64,000 nucleotides of DNA, taken from Heterocephalus glaber (Eukaryota; Chordata; Mammalia; Rodentia; Bathyergidae). The DNA lies in assembly GCF_000247695.1 (NCBI RefSeq), contig NW_004624781.1:9775067-9839066 (forward strand). The letters are read 5' to 3'. The notes below the pieces were generated by a model. It searched no databases, was not told the origin of the DNA, and worked only from the letters and a program-made list of their open reading frames with translations. Below, in pieces: positions 43,567-56,490 of the stretch. Both the position numbers and the translations under genes were made by a program. How positions within the stretch are numbered: position 1 is the stretch's first letter; the number at the start of each line of letters is the position of its first letter.

Positions 43567-45325
43567 ATATGTGGAAATATTACATTTTCTAGTCACCAAA
43601 GGCCTAACCCTGATCAGTGAGCACAACCACTACTCTTACAGCAGGATGCTGCCACTCAAGCCAGGCAAAAGGCCAGAGCTCTCTCTTAGCTTGCTGTCTG
43701 CCGGGTTCTTACACAAAGAAAATGTGCTCAAGGTCTACCAATCGGGGAAGCACTGCTTTGCTTCTCTACTACAACCCTCCATCCTACCTTGCCTGAGAAC
43801 CATGACAGAACGAACCAGCTCTCAGGTTCCCTGCCCAGGCCTCTGCTGTCACTAGGAAAGGGAAGCAGCCCCTACTACAGTGGGTTCTGGGAGGTTCTCT
43901 GCATCTCTACCACAGCTGGCTGGACAAGAGGTACCAATCTTGGCAGGCAAGGCTGAAGCCAGGATTGGGAGAGAGGAGGCAAAAAAGCAAAAGAGAGAGA
44001 CTGGGAAGAGAGAGAAAAGGAAGCTGCAGTACTCATGGGAAAATACAGTGCGGCCAAGTCTATTTGGCTTGTGGGGACCATTCCGTTCCATATTCATATT
44101 TCCCAACTGTTAGCATCCTAGGCGAGAAAGGTAAGTATTACTATACCCCAGATAGGGGGACACTTAGCGGAATGGAAATTTCCTTTTTCTGTGTTTTCTT
44201 CTTTTTTGTTTATCTTCTGAAAGACATCTAGAAAATTTACTGGGGGAAAAAAAGTACTTTTTACCACAACCCTCAACAGACAGCACCACCACAGAGATGA
44301 ACCTCTCACTGAACCAGTCTGAACGTCACAAAGAAAAAGGCATCTCGGGGAAATATAAATATTTATAGACATCATTACTCCATCACCTCCAAAATGTTAA
44401 GCAGAGCCATTGTCCATTCTCTTCTTTATTGATTTAGTTACATGGTGCATCACAGTCAGAAAGCAGGAACGTAAGGGTAGCACTCAAGCCACCAGATCAT
44501 GCATCAAATAAATGCAGACCAAAAAAAATACTCATTAAATTTCTTTGTGATATATCCCCAGAGAGCAGTGAGAGAAACAAGAAATCAATGTCAATGCAAA
44601 TCCAAGTCTCCACGCACAGGGAAGTACTGCTGCTGAAGGCCTCCCGGTATGAGGAAAGCCTCCTCCTGAAGGGCTTTCCCCCTCCATCATGAGGCTGCTC
44701 CCTCCCTGGGGGCTTCCCCTCCCCAGCCATGCATTCTTTGGGCAAAGTCCTACCAGCTATCTGGGGGGCTCATGGGAATAGGGGAAGCGCAGTAGGACAG
44801 ACTATGAAACAGAAGTCCCAAGGGGGTCCAGTCCTCACTCCTTTTTGGTTAGCCCCTCTCAATGTCCCTGTTTTAGATGGACAACTTCTGAGGTGGGTAT
44901 ATGTCACACAGTCTAAAACCCAGGCCTGTTTTCTGCATTTTTCTTCTGGCACCTAAAGTTTGGCCTTATTTTCATGGCCTGACCTCTTTCCAAGTATTTG
45001 GGCTCACAGTTTTAGAAGTTTCAGTACACAGTTGCTTGGCCATTGCTTTTCTCCTGTGGCAAAGTAGGACATCAAGGCAGCAGTTACGGCAGAGGCAGCT
45101 CACCTCAAGTCAGCTGGGACAGGGAGGTCCCAATGTCCCCTTCAAGGCAAGGCCTCAATGACCTAACTACTAGGTTCCACCTCTTACAGGTTCTATCGCT
45201 TCCTGATAGTGCCACAGGCTGATGGCCAAGTCTTCAGCCCAGGAGTCTTTGAGGATACTTATCCACATCACAGTGATACAGGAGAAATATAACTCCAAAC
45301 CTGCTAGATGTCAGATACGTGAATT

Positions 45326-45870
45326 TGTGTCCCCTAAAATCGAAGAAAGTATTCCAAGAAACAACAGAGATTAAGAATAGGAAAGATTTATTGAGAGAGC
45401 TCCTGGGAGACAGAAGGGGTCCCAAAAGTGGGTTGCTACCAAGGTCATTTCTCTAAGAGTACTTTATAGAGCAAAATTATGAGGTGGGTACAAAATCATG
45501 AGTTGAGTACAGGGTGGGTCAAACTATAATCAACCAATAAGATTACAAGTATAGCTGCTTAGCTAGTCCTGATTCAATAGGGAAGTGGGTCATGCAGCAA
45601 GTGTACAGGGTAAAAACAAAGGCATTTTGGGGAAGGGATAGACCTGGATGGTCTGGTCACCCACCTGGGTCACTGATGCCCATCTGGACTTTACTGGACC
45701 AGGGGATACCAATTATACTACAATCTCAAGTGACTGTTTATCCCTTAGGGAGGCTTGAGGCTTAGTCTCCTTTAGTTGCACCTTCAGCCACAATTCTGAT
45801 GTCTTTATTTTTTCTGCTGACTTCCTTGAGAGCCCAGTACCTCTCTGATTGCATATTAATTTCTATCTAA
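45326..45870 (-). mobile_element. Solo ERV-type LTR, antisense
   Basis: Reverse strand reads ...CTCAATAAATCTTTCCTATT..., a polyadenylation signal with a T-rich stretch after it, and ends in GGGGACACA at 45,326, consistent with an LTR terminus ending in CA. Upstream lie TA-rich and GC-mixed blocks as in a U3. No viral coding sequence is attached. The other end (about 45,870) and the family are uncertain. Confidence 0.5.
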
Positions 45871-46019
45871 CTTAGCTGCCTATAATAATAATACCAAATG
45901 ATAGTCGACCTGGGAGTAAGCAAAAGTGATATTGCCACACGTTTCTCAAGATGTCCTATTATATTAATTAGGTCTTTTTGTTCTTTCCTTGAGGTGAAAT
46001 TCTCAAAATTCTCTTCTCT

Positions 46020-46730
46020 TGGGAATATATGCAGGATGGACTCACTGGCTCATACAATGATCTTATTAATCTTCTGAGGAACTGTCAAACCAGTTTTCCA
46101 AAGCAGGTCTCAGTTACTTTCCTAGCAGGTGCATATGTGGGTTCCATTTTCTGCACCTTCTCCCAACACTTCTTATTATGTCTTTTATTTAGCTATTCTA
46201 GTAGGTGAAAAGAAATCTCACTGTGGCTTTCACTTGCAAGTCCCTAATGATTGGCACTGTTGAGCATCTTTTCATGTGCTTATCATCCATTTGCATACTT
46301 TCTTTAGAAAAATATTGACTCTAATCCTTGAACCATTTTCTTGAAATAGAATGGATTGCTGTGTCTTTTTCTCAGTGGAGTTCTTTACATACTCTGGATA
46401 CTAGACCCTTGTCAGAGAAAGGATTTTTATTGTTTTCTCTAATTCTGTAAATTGTTCTTCACTTTCTTGATTTTAATGTCCAAAAATGTTTTAGTTTTGA
46501 TGAAGTTCAACTTACCTACTTATTTCTTTCATGATTTCTGCCTCTGACCATTGCCTAATCCAAGGTTAAGATTTATACCTGTTTTTGTCTCAGAGTTTTA
46601 TAGCTTTAGTTCTTAGAACATTTAAGTCTTTGATTAATTTTGAGTTCATTGTCATATATGGCATGAAGCAGGGGTCCAAATTTATTTTTCTCTATCAGCT
46701 TTTAAAACTAAGAAATAACTTTCTCCTACT
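46020..46730 (-). mobile_element. Old L1M fragment, antisense
   Basis: Reverse of L1 3' ORF2 sequence, with typical antisense phrases: 'aactgtcaaaccagttttcc', 'cactgttgagcatcttttca', 'catactctggatactagacc' and 'ttcatgatttctgcctctg'. No frame remains open. Confidence 0.75.
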
Positions 46731-48029
46731 ACTCACCTAATGGTGGAGGTGGGGGAGAAAGACTAGGGAATGTCAAGCCAAACATTAACTTAGGAGTGAG
46801 GAGAGAAGAATGCAAATGAATTTTCCTGGTGGGTCTAAAATTATTGTCAATGAGGGTCTAAATGCACTGTTTTGAGATCAATTGGGGATCAGTGACTGAC
46901 TAGCCAAGTAAAAGGAAGATTTCACAGATTAAGGGTAACATCTTTAAACCAACTAGATCAATTAAAAAATTACTGAATACCAGCAACATGGCTTGCATTC
47001 CACTATAACCCACAGTATAGTCTAAAGATAGTGAGACATGGTCCCTCAACCCTAAAGAGCTCATCAGCTGGTTTGGGAAATAAAGCTGGTTTCCCAGGAA
47101 ACAGTTCTAACTCAAAGAATAAACAGCTAAACTATAGGTCTTTTAAAAAGCCACACCTTTCAAGCTACATAGTTCACCAGCCAATAGGACTAATGAAATA
47201 TCTGAATACTGTAAGAGCATGAACTAATTTTAGTAGTAGGTGTGACTTTACAGTGGGTTAATGATCATTCTGGAAACTTTTAATGTACGCTATACAGTTG
47301 ACAATCACTTCCCCAAAGAAACAACAACAACAACAGAAAAGAATGCTTCCTGACTTTAAAGACAATGAAAGACTGTCTAAATGAAGAATGATGGAAAGAG
47401 GTTGCTTAAATAGTCTATGAAATTTCAATCCCCTTTAGAATGTTCGCATAATTTCTAAGGGATTTTTCTAAGGTTTACACAGATTAGAACTCTGTTTTAA
47501 TTCCTGCCTGGGGCTTTATCCTATTTTTAAATAGCTTAAAATTTGGATTTTATTAGGTTTTCAAAACAGAGCAAAGATGGAGAAAGGCAAGCAATATTAA
47601 AAAGCATACATTTAGGAAGATGAGTAGAAAATATGCCGAATGAGTATATCTCAAGGGAACAAATAATTTACTAGTACCTGCTCTAAGCCAAGCTCTTGCA
47701 AACAAAATAAAATTTCTGCCCCTATACAGTCTATGGATTAGCTTCACATGGAGTGCTTCAAAATGTGAGGACAAGTTTAGAAAATGCCTCATTTAGGGAA
47801 AAAAGACACAAACTAATAGATGCCAACACAGAGGGTAGGTAAAAAATATGAAGAAATATCACAATATGAAGAAAAATCAAAGTTTATGACACCAAGATAC
47901 TTTGGGAAGCTAGATTCAGGCTCTTCTCTTAGGAGAACAATCAGCTGGGAATCAGTACAACTAGAGAAACTGTGACAGGTACTTGACATGGAGGCACAAT
48001 GTTATAAAGAGATGGAAACACATTCATGG

Positions 48030-48135
48030 GTCATCATGTGCCAGGTATGTAACGTTTATCCCACTTTTTTTGGCCATCCAAAATCACACAAATTAAGTGA
48101 CACCAGAAAGTGACAGAGCTTAGGTGAGACCTTCC
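48030..48135 (+). mobile_element. MIR SINE fragment
   Basis: 'atcatgtgccaggtatgtaa' and 'aattaagtgacaccagaaag' followed by 'tgacagagctta' match parts of MIR in sense order, with the core eroded. Confidence 0.45.
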
Positions 48136-51022
48136 ACCAAAATTTCTGATGTGAAAATAGAAAACTGAGAGGTCCACCACTGAATTTGTCCATCTCCAGG
48201 ACTGTCCAGGAAAACTCTGCAGGTGGTCAGGGCAGGACGGTCCTGGAGGGGAAGCTGGTACAGTGGAAGACATCATTTTCTCATGGAATCCTGTAAGATC
48301 ACCCAGGACTCTGTTGTGATTCTACCAGGAATAAGCAAGCTTCAGCTGAGGGGTTTGGTATGGTAAACAGACTGCTTTCTCCAAACTGTGCTCCAAATCT
48401 CTCCCTGAAACAGCAGGTCCCTCTTTTACTTAACCACAACAAACAAACGCTGATTAAAAAGGGTCTTGCAATGTCCCATTAACCTTGCCTTTTGGACTTT
48501 TCTTTCCCCATGCTTAGTACACGGGAACATCCAACCCTTCTTCAAACCTAGATCAAAGATTTTACTTAATATCCCAATTTTCCTTTTAAAAATGCCTCTA
48601 CATCACCACAGACTTCGAGAGAGCACATGATCTTTAACTGCAATTTATACATGCTTACAATAATGCCACTTAATTCCACAAAACACTTACTGAAGTTCTA
48701 CCATATACAATGTTCTAGTATAAAGACTGTTTCAATAGACTTGTCTAACTGAAACTTTGCCTATACAAGCCACCCTACGATGACTACACAGAGAAACCAG
48801 AGTCTGCTGCTTTGAAAGCCCAGAAAAGCCCCAGGGGTAAGAGAATGGCTTCAAAACTTACAGTCACTTTATGCTCACCCCAGGATTATAGAACGAGTTA
48901 TTAGTAATGGAGAAAGAAAATTATAGTCCTCACCTCAGCAACAAGTTATTTAGTCTTGCAACATGAAATTTAAATAAAGCAATAACTACCAATTAACATC
49001 AGTCTTAATCAGATTTCTCAGTGTAAAGAACCTAAGTGTGCTAATATAATTTTGGAATTCTGAATTCAGAATCAGGGGTATAGTAAAAGAGAATGTTTGC
49101 TTTCTGTGCTGGCAGTTTACATGTAATTTCTGGCCTTTTTGTAATTTTCTCTATTGAAAACTTAAGTCATAACATGATGTGAATCCTAATGGAATAAATT
49201 CCATTGCTAAACACTTCAAAACTCTACATGACACCAGGTACAGGAAACATACTGCAAACCCTACCTGGAAGGAATTACCAGAGGGGAAAACAAGCAAACT
49301 GAAAATTACCTAATAAAAACTTCCCATTCTGGAGGTCTTAACAAGATGTTTTCTAAAGAAAAAAACTTGGGGAAATTAGAAAAGGCAAAGGAAATTAATA
49401 TACTTGACACTAATAATGTAACTACATTATGACCAATTTTTAAAACTGAAATAAACAGAGGTAATTCTGCTATGGCTAAGAGACAAAACCTCTAGCACAC
49501 AAGTGGTGTGGGTCTTTCTATTTTTAAAACAATGTATCTCACACACAGCAGTTCAATTTCCACACTGCCCCTAAGAAGCACACATCAACCTTTTGCAATA
49601 CGACTCTGAATCCTTGCTTATCTCAAAGAGAATTGCAGCTATTAAATATAACTACTCTATGAATACAAGGTAAAAGCAAAAATACAGGCTTTGCTTACCT
49701 AATTCCCTCCTTGGCTGGCTCCCCAAAATCACAGACTTCCTCTATCAGGAGGGACAAAGAGATAGCAAGGGAGAAGTGGAATACCTATAAATTCTCCTCA
49801 TGATGAAACCAAAGTATTTGGGCATGGCTCCTCCCTATCCAAAGGCAGAACAATATAGAGAATTTAGTATCTAACTTTCCTTCCTGCACTTACAAGCGGA
49901 TGGATCATCCCCTTAAGAATTCTCTTTTGCCAAGAAACAAAATGGTCTAACTACTACAACTGCATTAGTCTTCAGTGATAATGAAATTTTAAAAGGCATG
50001 TGCAGTAAAGGCGTGGCTAGCACTAGCGAGCAAAAAGCAAGATGTTCCTCCATTCTCTTACTGCCAGCGTTTTACTTGAGTCCTTCCAACCCCCGAAACA
50101 TGTCCATAATCCTATTTTAACAGAGCAGAGTATAAAATACCTATGTTAATGTAACTGAACACCTGCCAAGAGGAAATACATTGGTCTTTGTCTTCATGTT
50201 CAAACTAACCCTACCCTCTTCAAGTTCCCCTCTTTGTGTTCACTGCCCAGCATCAAACGCGATTCACATCATCTTCGGTTTCATCTGTAAACCAGCCTCA
50301 CAGACAGCTGATCTCGCTAAAAGATCACCTTTGTAACCTCTCCCATAGCAGTGTATGGTTCTCTCGAAGCAGTGTGTCCTTGGATGAGTCCTCCTCTGGA
50401 AAGTAAGTGGTGAGGACCAGGTGACCTTAGAGTGGCCTTTCAGCACCCAGTGTCATGATAGCTGGGTGAACGTTCTTGCTGGCAGTTGGCCACAGCAGGG
50501 ACAAAGCTAACTATGGTCCAGGTTCTTGGGCTCAGTGGTCTCATGGTGTGCAGGACTTCATAATTTGGGAAGAAAATAATGCAAGGCAGTACTGAGCATT
50601 TTTTATTTACCAAATGAAAGTCACAATGCTCTGGCCTGCCCGAGTCTTTGGAATCTTCCAGGTACAAGAGGCTACATCTCAGCAGATATTAGTAAACTAT
50701 TTGTTATTATTCCAGACAAAGTGTACCTTAACTAACAACTTTTTAAATTTGGATTTTGTTCAGCTGGAAGAAGAGTAACAAAAATAATCACTTATATTTT
50801 CCTAAGCCACAGACAAGACAGTTCGGGCAAATGCAAGATAGAATTGTTGAACTATAAAATTATTTGAGTCCGTAATTTAAAAAACCTCAAATGCATGACC
50901 AGCTCTTGTTTTATCTTCCATATGCTAATGTCTTGTGTATTCTTACATGTGCTAACATCCCAAACGCTTCAAAGTCATTATGATGGGAAGTTTGAAGTCA
51001 AGGGTGTAAGAGGACATACACT

Positions 51023-51150
51023 CTTTTTTTATTATTTGTTTTTTTAATAGACAGGATCTCACTATGTTGCCTAGGCTCGTCCCAAACTCCTGGGCTCAAG
51101 TGATCCTCCTGCCTCAGCCTCCCAAGTAGCTGAACTTACTTGTGGCTTAA
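51023..51150 (-). mobile_element. Old 7SL-derived SINE, antisense
   Basis: 'gacaggatctcactatgttg', 'ctcctgggctcaagtgatcc' and 'tgcctcagcctcccaagtag' form an antisense 7SL-type monomer that is closer to fossil Alu-like monomers than to a young B1. Confidence 0.75.
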
Positions 51151-51479
51151 CACATACTCTTGCACTTGCCCTCTGGTCTATGGGAGAATGTTCTGTTCAG
51201 CGCGGAATGCAAGCAGATTTTGTAGGGAACTTAGGCCTTACCCACCTGTAGCCCCACTGTCTGCTGCCTCCCTCTCCTGCCATACACCCATGAGCAGGCC
51301 TGCAGTCCTTCCTCAGCATTGCGTCCCATCTGTCCACTCACATCTTGCAGGCTACAGCAAAATGACATCACCACAGCATGTCTGAAAGCCAGGCTGGTGA
51401 CAAGGAAGCACAGAACAGGCTGGGTTTTAAAGTATCTTATTCTCTAAAGATAGGTGGCTCCGTTTAAAATTCCTCCCTG

Positions 51480-51870
51480 CCCACTGGGCCCAAAACACAT
51501 GCAGTGGGAGTTCCTGTCCTCGCCTTGCCCTTCCCAGGGCATGGGGCCAGTGATGCCCAGCAGCTGCGGGGCTTCCTCTGGGCTCACCAGCAACCCCGAG
51601 CTCTAACAGAGGGAGGCTGTGACTGCGGAGTCCATGTCACGGCACAGGGCATCTCCTCAGATTTCCTGCTCTAACCACGGCCTCTGCCTCTTATCTTTAA
51701 TTCAATTATAAAAATGACTTAATTAGATCCCTGATACGGACAAATCCGCAGCTCACACTGCAGTCACCAAAGCTGGGCGGAAACCCAGTGGAGTGGGCGG
51801 GGCCACAGGCCAGGGCTTGGAAGGTTCCAGTTGTGATCCGGATGACTCGGAGGGAAAGCGTTCTCCTAAC
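51480..51870. promoter_or_regulatory. GC-richer segment with a GC box; possible enhancer or alternative promoter
   Basis: Unique sequence, visibly richer in GC than its surroundings. It contains a GC box (gtgggcggggcc at about 51,795) and, just before it, an AT-rich homeodomain-type patch (tttaattcaattataaaa and gacttaattagatcc). A block with several CpGs (tccggatgactcggag) follows. It is not a full CpG island. The function is inferred from composition and motifs only. Confidence 0.25.
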
Positions 51871-53833
51871 AGCTTCACTTAAGCTTCAGTAACCAGAAAA
51901 GTAGGTCGGGGGCCTGAGTCACAGTTTGAAACCTGATGTGCACACTGGGCAGCAGAAAGCTGAGTCCCACAGCTCTACGGCAGCTCCACGAGGCAGCAGT
52001 GGTACTGCAGACGGGTCCCTGACAAGAGCCTTCACGGCAGCACAGTGACAACACACAGCCCTGTTTCTTCCAGTCATCCTGAAGGCTCCACAATACTTCC
52101 CTCAGGGAGAAAAAAAATAGGCAATCTGAGATGCTACCAGTACAAGTAGCTTCCAGGTCATCATTACCTCTCTTAGATGCATTGTTTTTCTCTTATTTGG
52201 TCAGTAGATGTCACATGAATGTGGACGTTTTAGTCATTAAACCTCCTTTTAAAAAAAAAGTCCCCTCTGCCTTTCCCCATCACGAGCTTATGCACATCAT
52301 CCTACACACAGGCCCAGACACCTTCCTACATCACGCTCGGGACTGCTGAGGAATTAAGTCAGGGCTCCAGCACTGTGAAAAGAGCATGTTAAGACAACTT
52401 GACAAAGAACCACAGGAAAACTGTTAAAGCTTAGTCCCCTGCTGTTCTTCCCTCTTTACTGTGACCTTTCCCCCTCCTTACCACCAAAAGAGACAATCTT
52501 AATTAAGGCTATCAATATCAGTGATGAACAACGGAGCTTCTGAGACAAAGCTACCAAACTGCATGCTCACGTATCCCATCCTGGTTGAGACTTCAAGGCC
52601 GCGACAAACCCTAACAGGGCCAGAACTGTCCAGCCTTCTGTGGGATCCCAGGACGATTTCCTCTGAAAGGCACGGGTGGCTTGTTCAGTCAGGTAAGAAG
52701 CAAGGAATTTCTGCGTGCTACAGTAACTTTTAAACTCATCAGAAAAGTATATTCCAAGGCTGCTAAGTTGGATTTTCTTAAACTTAGAGCAAATGTGGAA
52801 AGGAACCATGACCATGTGCGAAGAATGAGAAAAGATGTAAGTCAAAAAGCATGGATCTTTCTGGATCTCAGGAGTTAGACTTAAACTGGCTATTTGAAAC
52901 TGACAGTAATATATTTTTCAGAGTGAAAAACAAGATTCAAAAATATCTCTATTAGAAAACCAGTTGGAATAGGGTCCTTCAATACAATCCCCAGGCTCCT
53001 ATGAGGTATCAGATCTGCCACGCTCCTTCATTGATTAGTAAATCAGTTAAATATCCTGGATCTTAGGCATCATACTGTTGGCAGCCAAGGAAAAATTACA
53101 ATAATATTCCAGAGCTAAGAAACAAAGGACTAGAAGAAAATACATACTTTTAAATTTTTGGCCAAATAAACATTAGCAGGTCTCTACATCAAATGGTGAT
53201 CTCAGTTTGTGCTGAGATAGATTAAACATGGGTTAAACTTTAGTTTATCTACATACATGCATTAACATTCTACAAGGGTCTATTATTTCATATAAGAACC
53301 AATGGTGGGTAAACTAAATATCATTACACATGGCATAAATGTACCTCATAAAAGTTTACACTTGTTATCTGTTAATTTATAAAACAATCATGGGGGAAAA
53401 AAGAATCACAGAGTGAACTTGCAATCATTATTGAAGCAACACAGCAAAAGTGTGTTCATAACTTGGTTTCAAGTAAATGTAACTACCACTAGATCGCCAG
53501 GTGAGCTGTATAAGAGAAGTTCCCTTTCTCTTTCACTTCAGAGCTTTGAGATTTTCAATGAAAAGAGCAAATGACTTTCCATGTGTGTACAAGCCAACAG
53601 CTTCCCTCCAGCTTGACCATGGAAAATCAAACGTAGGTCAGTTCTACAGGCTATCATGCCTACATACACTAATGTGGTGTGGGACACCCCATCCCCAAGA
53701 GCATCTGTTTTTATGTGAATGATAACATTTCATTCTTTTCCACTACACCACAGTTTAAGGAGCAAAGGGTTTAGTTACAATCTCTACTGTCTAAACAGTT
53801 ATTTCATATGGATATTAAGTAAAGTAAATCCAT

Positions 53834-54067
53834 TTAGCAAGTGTGCCATGAGGAGTGGAGGCCATATTGATCATCCTGATTAGCCCTGTCAGCCAGAGTA
53901 GGAAAGACTGGCCGGCGCTCAGGGCCAGCTGTGCAGGGTCTGCAGACAGCACAATGGGCAACGTCGATGGTCTCCGAGCAATTGGTCTGGGCAGTGACGG
54001 ATGCTCCGTGGGCAGCTGACAGCTTTATTAAGAATACACAACTGCCCAAGAGAAACCCAAACTCCAT
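53834..54067 (-). other. CpG-enriched segment with a 77-codon open frame of unknown meaning
   Basis: The minus-strand frame starts MEFGFLLGSCVFLIKLSAAH, which resembles a signal peptide, and continues with several cysteines (TNCSETIDVAHCAVCRPC) to a stop after SSWHTC. The segment about 53,880-54,040 has more CpG dinucleotides than its neighbours. On the same strand an acceptor-like AAGCTGTCAG|CTGCCC lies near 54,018. It could be a non-coding exon, an enhancer or chance. I do not recognise a protein family. Confidence 0.2.
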
Positions 54068-54614
54068 CTTCTTTTATTAAGATAAAGCTGGATTATCCAT
54101 GATACAGTGCAGGACTAAGGAAGCTCTTCTCTCTCTAAGTTTATCACCAACATAGGAAAAAACGGCAAGCAAAAATTCAATTTATATATTAAGAAAAAGG
54201 CAACTTAAGTAAGTAAATATATACCCGAAGGAGATTATTATGAAAATTAAGAACAGGACATATAAAATCCTTCAGGAAGTACAAGCAAAAATGATTTCAT
54301 TCTACGTTAATCTATTTATTACTAATTACATTGTTTAAAGGCATAAAGGGAAGAAAGGAGAACCGTGGCTGTCTCTGTATCTCCTTTGTGCAAATCAAGA
54401 AGCACCTGTTTAACACGTAATTGAAGTACAGATCACACGTCAGCCCTTGCCTTCACAGACTAGGCTGTGTAGAGAGTGGATACTGGCCCACAAGGCATCC
54501 CTCTGAATTTATAATTAAATGAATTAGAAATCATTGGGAAAACAATTCTTCAACATGTACAGACACATCCACACACTCACTTACTCATATCATTCTCCAC
54601 TGCTTTTCTGTACC

Positions 54615-54725
54615 CCTCCACAAAGTCTCTAATAATTACTTCCTTGTAGGACCAGGAATGAATCATTTTAACTTATCGACCCTCAGTTTCCAAGTTGAGA
54701 CTAATAATAATCACCACATTAATAA
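54615..54725 (-). mobile_element. MIR SINE fragment, antisense
   Basis: 'gaccctcagtttccaagttg' followed by 'agactaataataatcaccac' is the antisense of the MIR segment that precedes and includes its core. Short and diverged. Confidence 0.5.
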
Positions 54726-55170
54726 TCTCAATGCTGACAAAGCAAAAGATGACCCTGAAGGGTCAATCAAATTGAGTATGTAATAGCTGGTAGCGTTCAT
54801 GTTCAAAAAATCTTGTTGCTCCCCACACTCCAGTGATTAGTCCCTCAGACCAAGAAAAGCCTTGGTTTATGCCGGGAACCTCCTGGGAAGAAGGGTAGAG
54901 CGTGGATTTTTCAACTGGATACCAGCAAGGTCTTCCTAATTGTGTGGAAAAACCACCTGAAATTAGTCAAGTGATTCTCCTTTCCAAATTGGTTTTATGT
55001 CCTGAGCCCATCTGTGTTGGGAAGTCTCATTGGTAGAATTAGCTTAGAAATTCTGTGTGGAAAAACTGCCTGGATTTGCCAATGCCAGAGCTACCAGTAG
55101 CTGCTTTGCAGACGGGAGGTTCCATTTACACTGGGCCGATTTCTCCATGATCAAGGAGTTCTTTACAGCA

Positions 55171-55194
55171 AATGGGGGGTGGGGGTGGGGGGCT
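55171..55194 (+). repeat. G-run cluster, potential G-quadruplex
   Basis: Three long runs of six, five and six G separated by single T bases. Enough guanines are present to make four stacks of three. It lies on the strand opposite to the TLN2 transcript. Confidence 0.6.
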
Positions 55195-56094
55195 GTTCCA
55201 AGAAATCTAGCTAAACAACACATTAGAGAAGTATCGAGACTGAAGGAGCTCAGCAGCCCTTCTCGGCTATGTAAGAGCCTCCTCCACCACTTCACAGGAC
55301 CATATCAACACTGCATAATTGAGTTTCACAGCATGACGACCCAAGCTATCTGGATTTACACTTCCAAAGAACATGGGGTTGGAGCCCACAAAGGGGCTGA
55401 ATCAATGCCACCGAGATTCTGTGTATTTACCTCTATTGACCAAGAAAGCCATTTCCCCTTTGAAAGACAATGGTTTTCTTGTTCTCAGTAACTGTATATC
55501 AACTTTACTTCCCCATCCTAATAGCATGGGCCCCCATACTGTGCCCCAAACGCTGCACATCCACTGAACTGAAAAGACACAGCTGTACCCAGCATCACCC
55601 TCCATCTTTCACAGGGCTTTCAACTTTCCTGATGCTCTGACCTATATCCTTCAGAGCGATAACAGTGAACAAGCAAACACTTCAGAGACAACACTGATTC
55701 CTTAAGTCTCAAGGTGCTACCAGAAACAGGTTTAAGGAATTCGAAAATTCACTTAGAACAACAAAGGCAACAGGTCTCTATCCTTGTACACCACTTCCAA
55801 AGGATGAGATTAAAAAGACCAGGGAAACTTCTCCCAGTGGTACAAGTTTCTGGCAAATCTCCCTTGACAATCAATACACTGACCCAAATAATAACGGAAG
55901 GTATACCAGAAACAGAAACATTCTTGCATATGGAACAGTTTATGGCCCTGACTGTAAACAGTGTGGTTTAAAAAAACAAAACAAAACCAAAAAAAACAGT
56001 GTAGTTTAAGACCTAGATAAACCTGGAGTGCCTAAAGCTTGAAGTCAATAGAGATTGACTTTCAATCTCTGCCATCTGCCATCTGGGGATGGTT

Positions 56095-56490
56095 GTTGTA
56101 TTAGTTCCCTAAAGCACCATATAAAAATTACCCTGGTGTATTAAAACAATAGGATTAGGATTTATTCTTTCATAACAACAGAAGCAGGAGTCTGAAATCC
56201 AGCTGCTGATGGGATCACATTCCCTTTAAAGGCTCTGGGGAAGAATATTTCCTTTCTTCTTCCAGTTTTCCTGGGGCTCCATCTACACATGGTACTCTGG
56301 GCACTTCTTTCTGTATGTCTTCTCTTCTTGTAAGAACACCAGTGACCACCTAGGGACCACTCTAATCTGGTATGATCTCGTCTCCATCCTTGATGAGTCA
56401 TGTGTGCAAAGACTATTTCCAAATAAGGTTACACACTGAGGTTGGGGTAGACATGAATATGAGAGGAACACTATTCAACCCACTGCTCCT
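56095..56490 (-). mobile_element. MLT1-type LTR, antisense
   Basis: Reads 'gtattagttccctaaagcac', 'gtattaaaacaataggatta', 'cttcttgtaagaacaccagt', 'tctggtatgatctcgtctcc', 'gcaaagactatttccaaata' and 'acactattcaacccactg', which is the reverse of the MLT1 order seen at 40,385-41,158. Confidence 0.75.

Noticed and set aside
55057..55491. 144-codon plus-strand open frame
   Set aside because: No recognisable domain, low-complexity Gly/Trp from the G run, opposite to the TLN2 strand, and no sign of a retrocopy or splice signals that fit. Best explained by chance.
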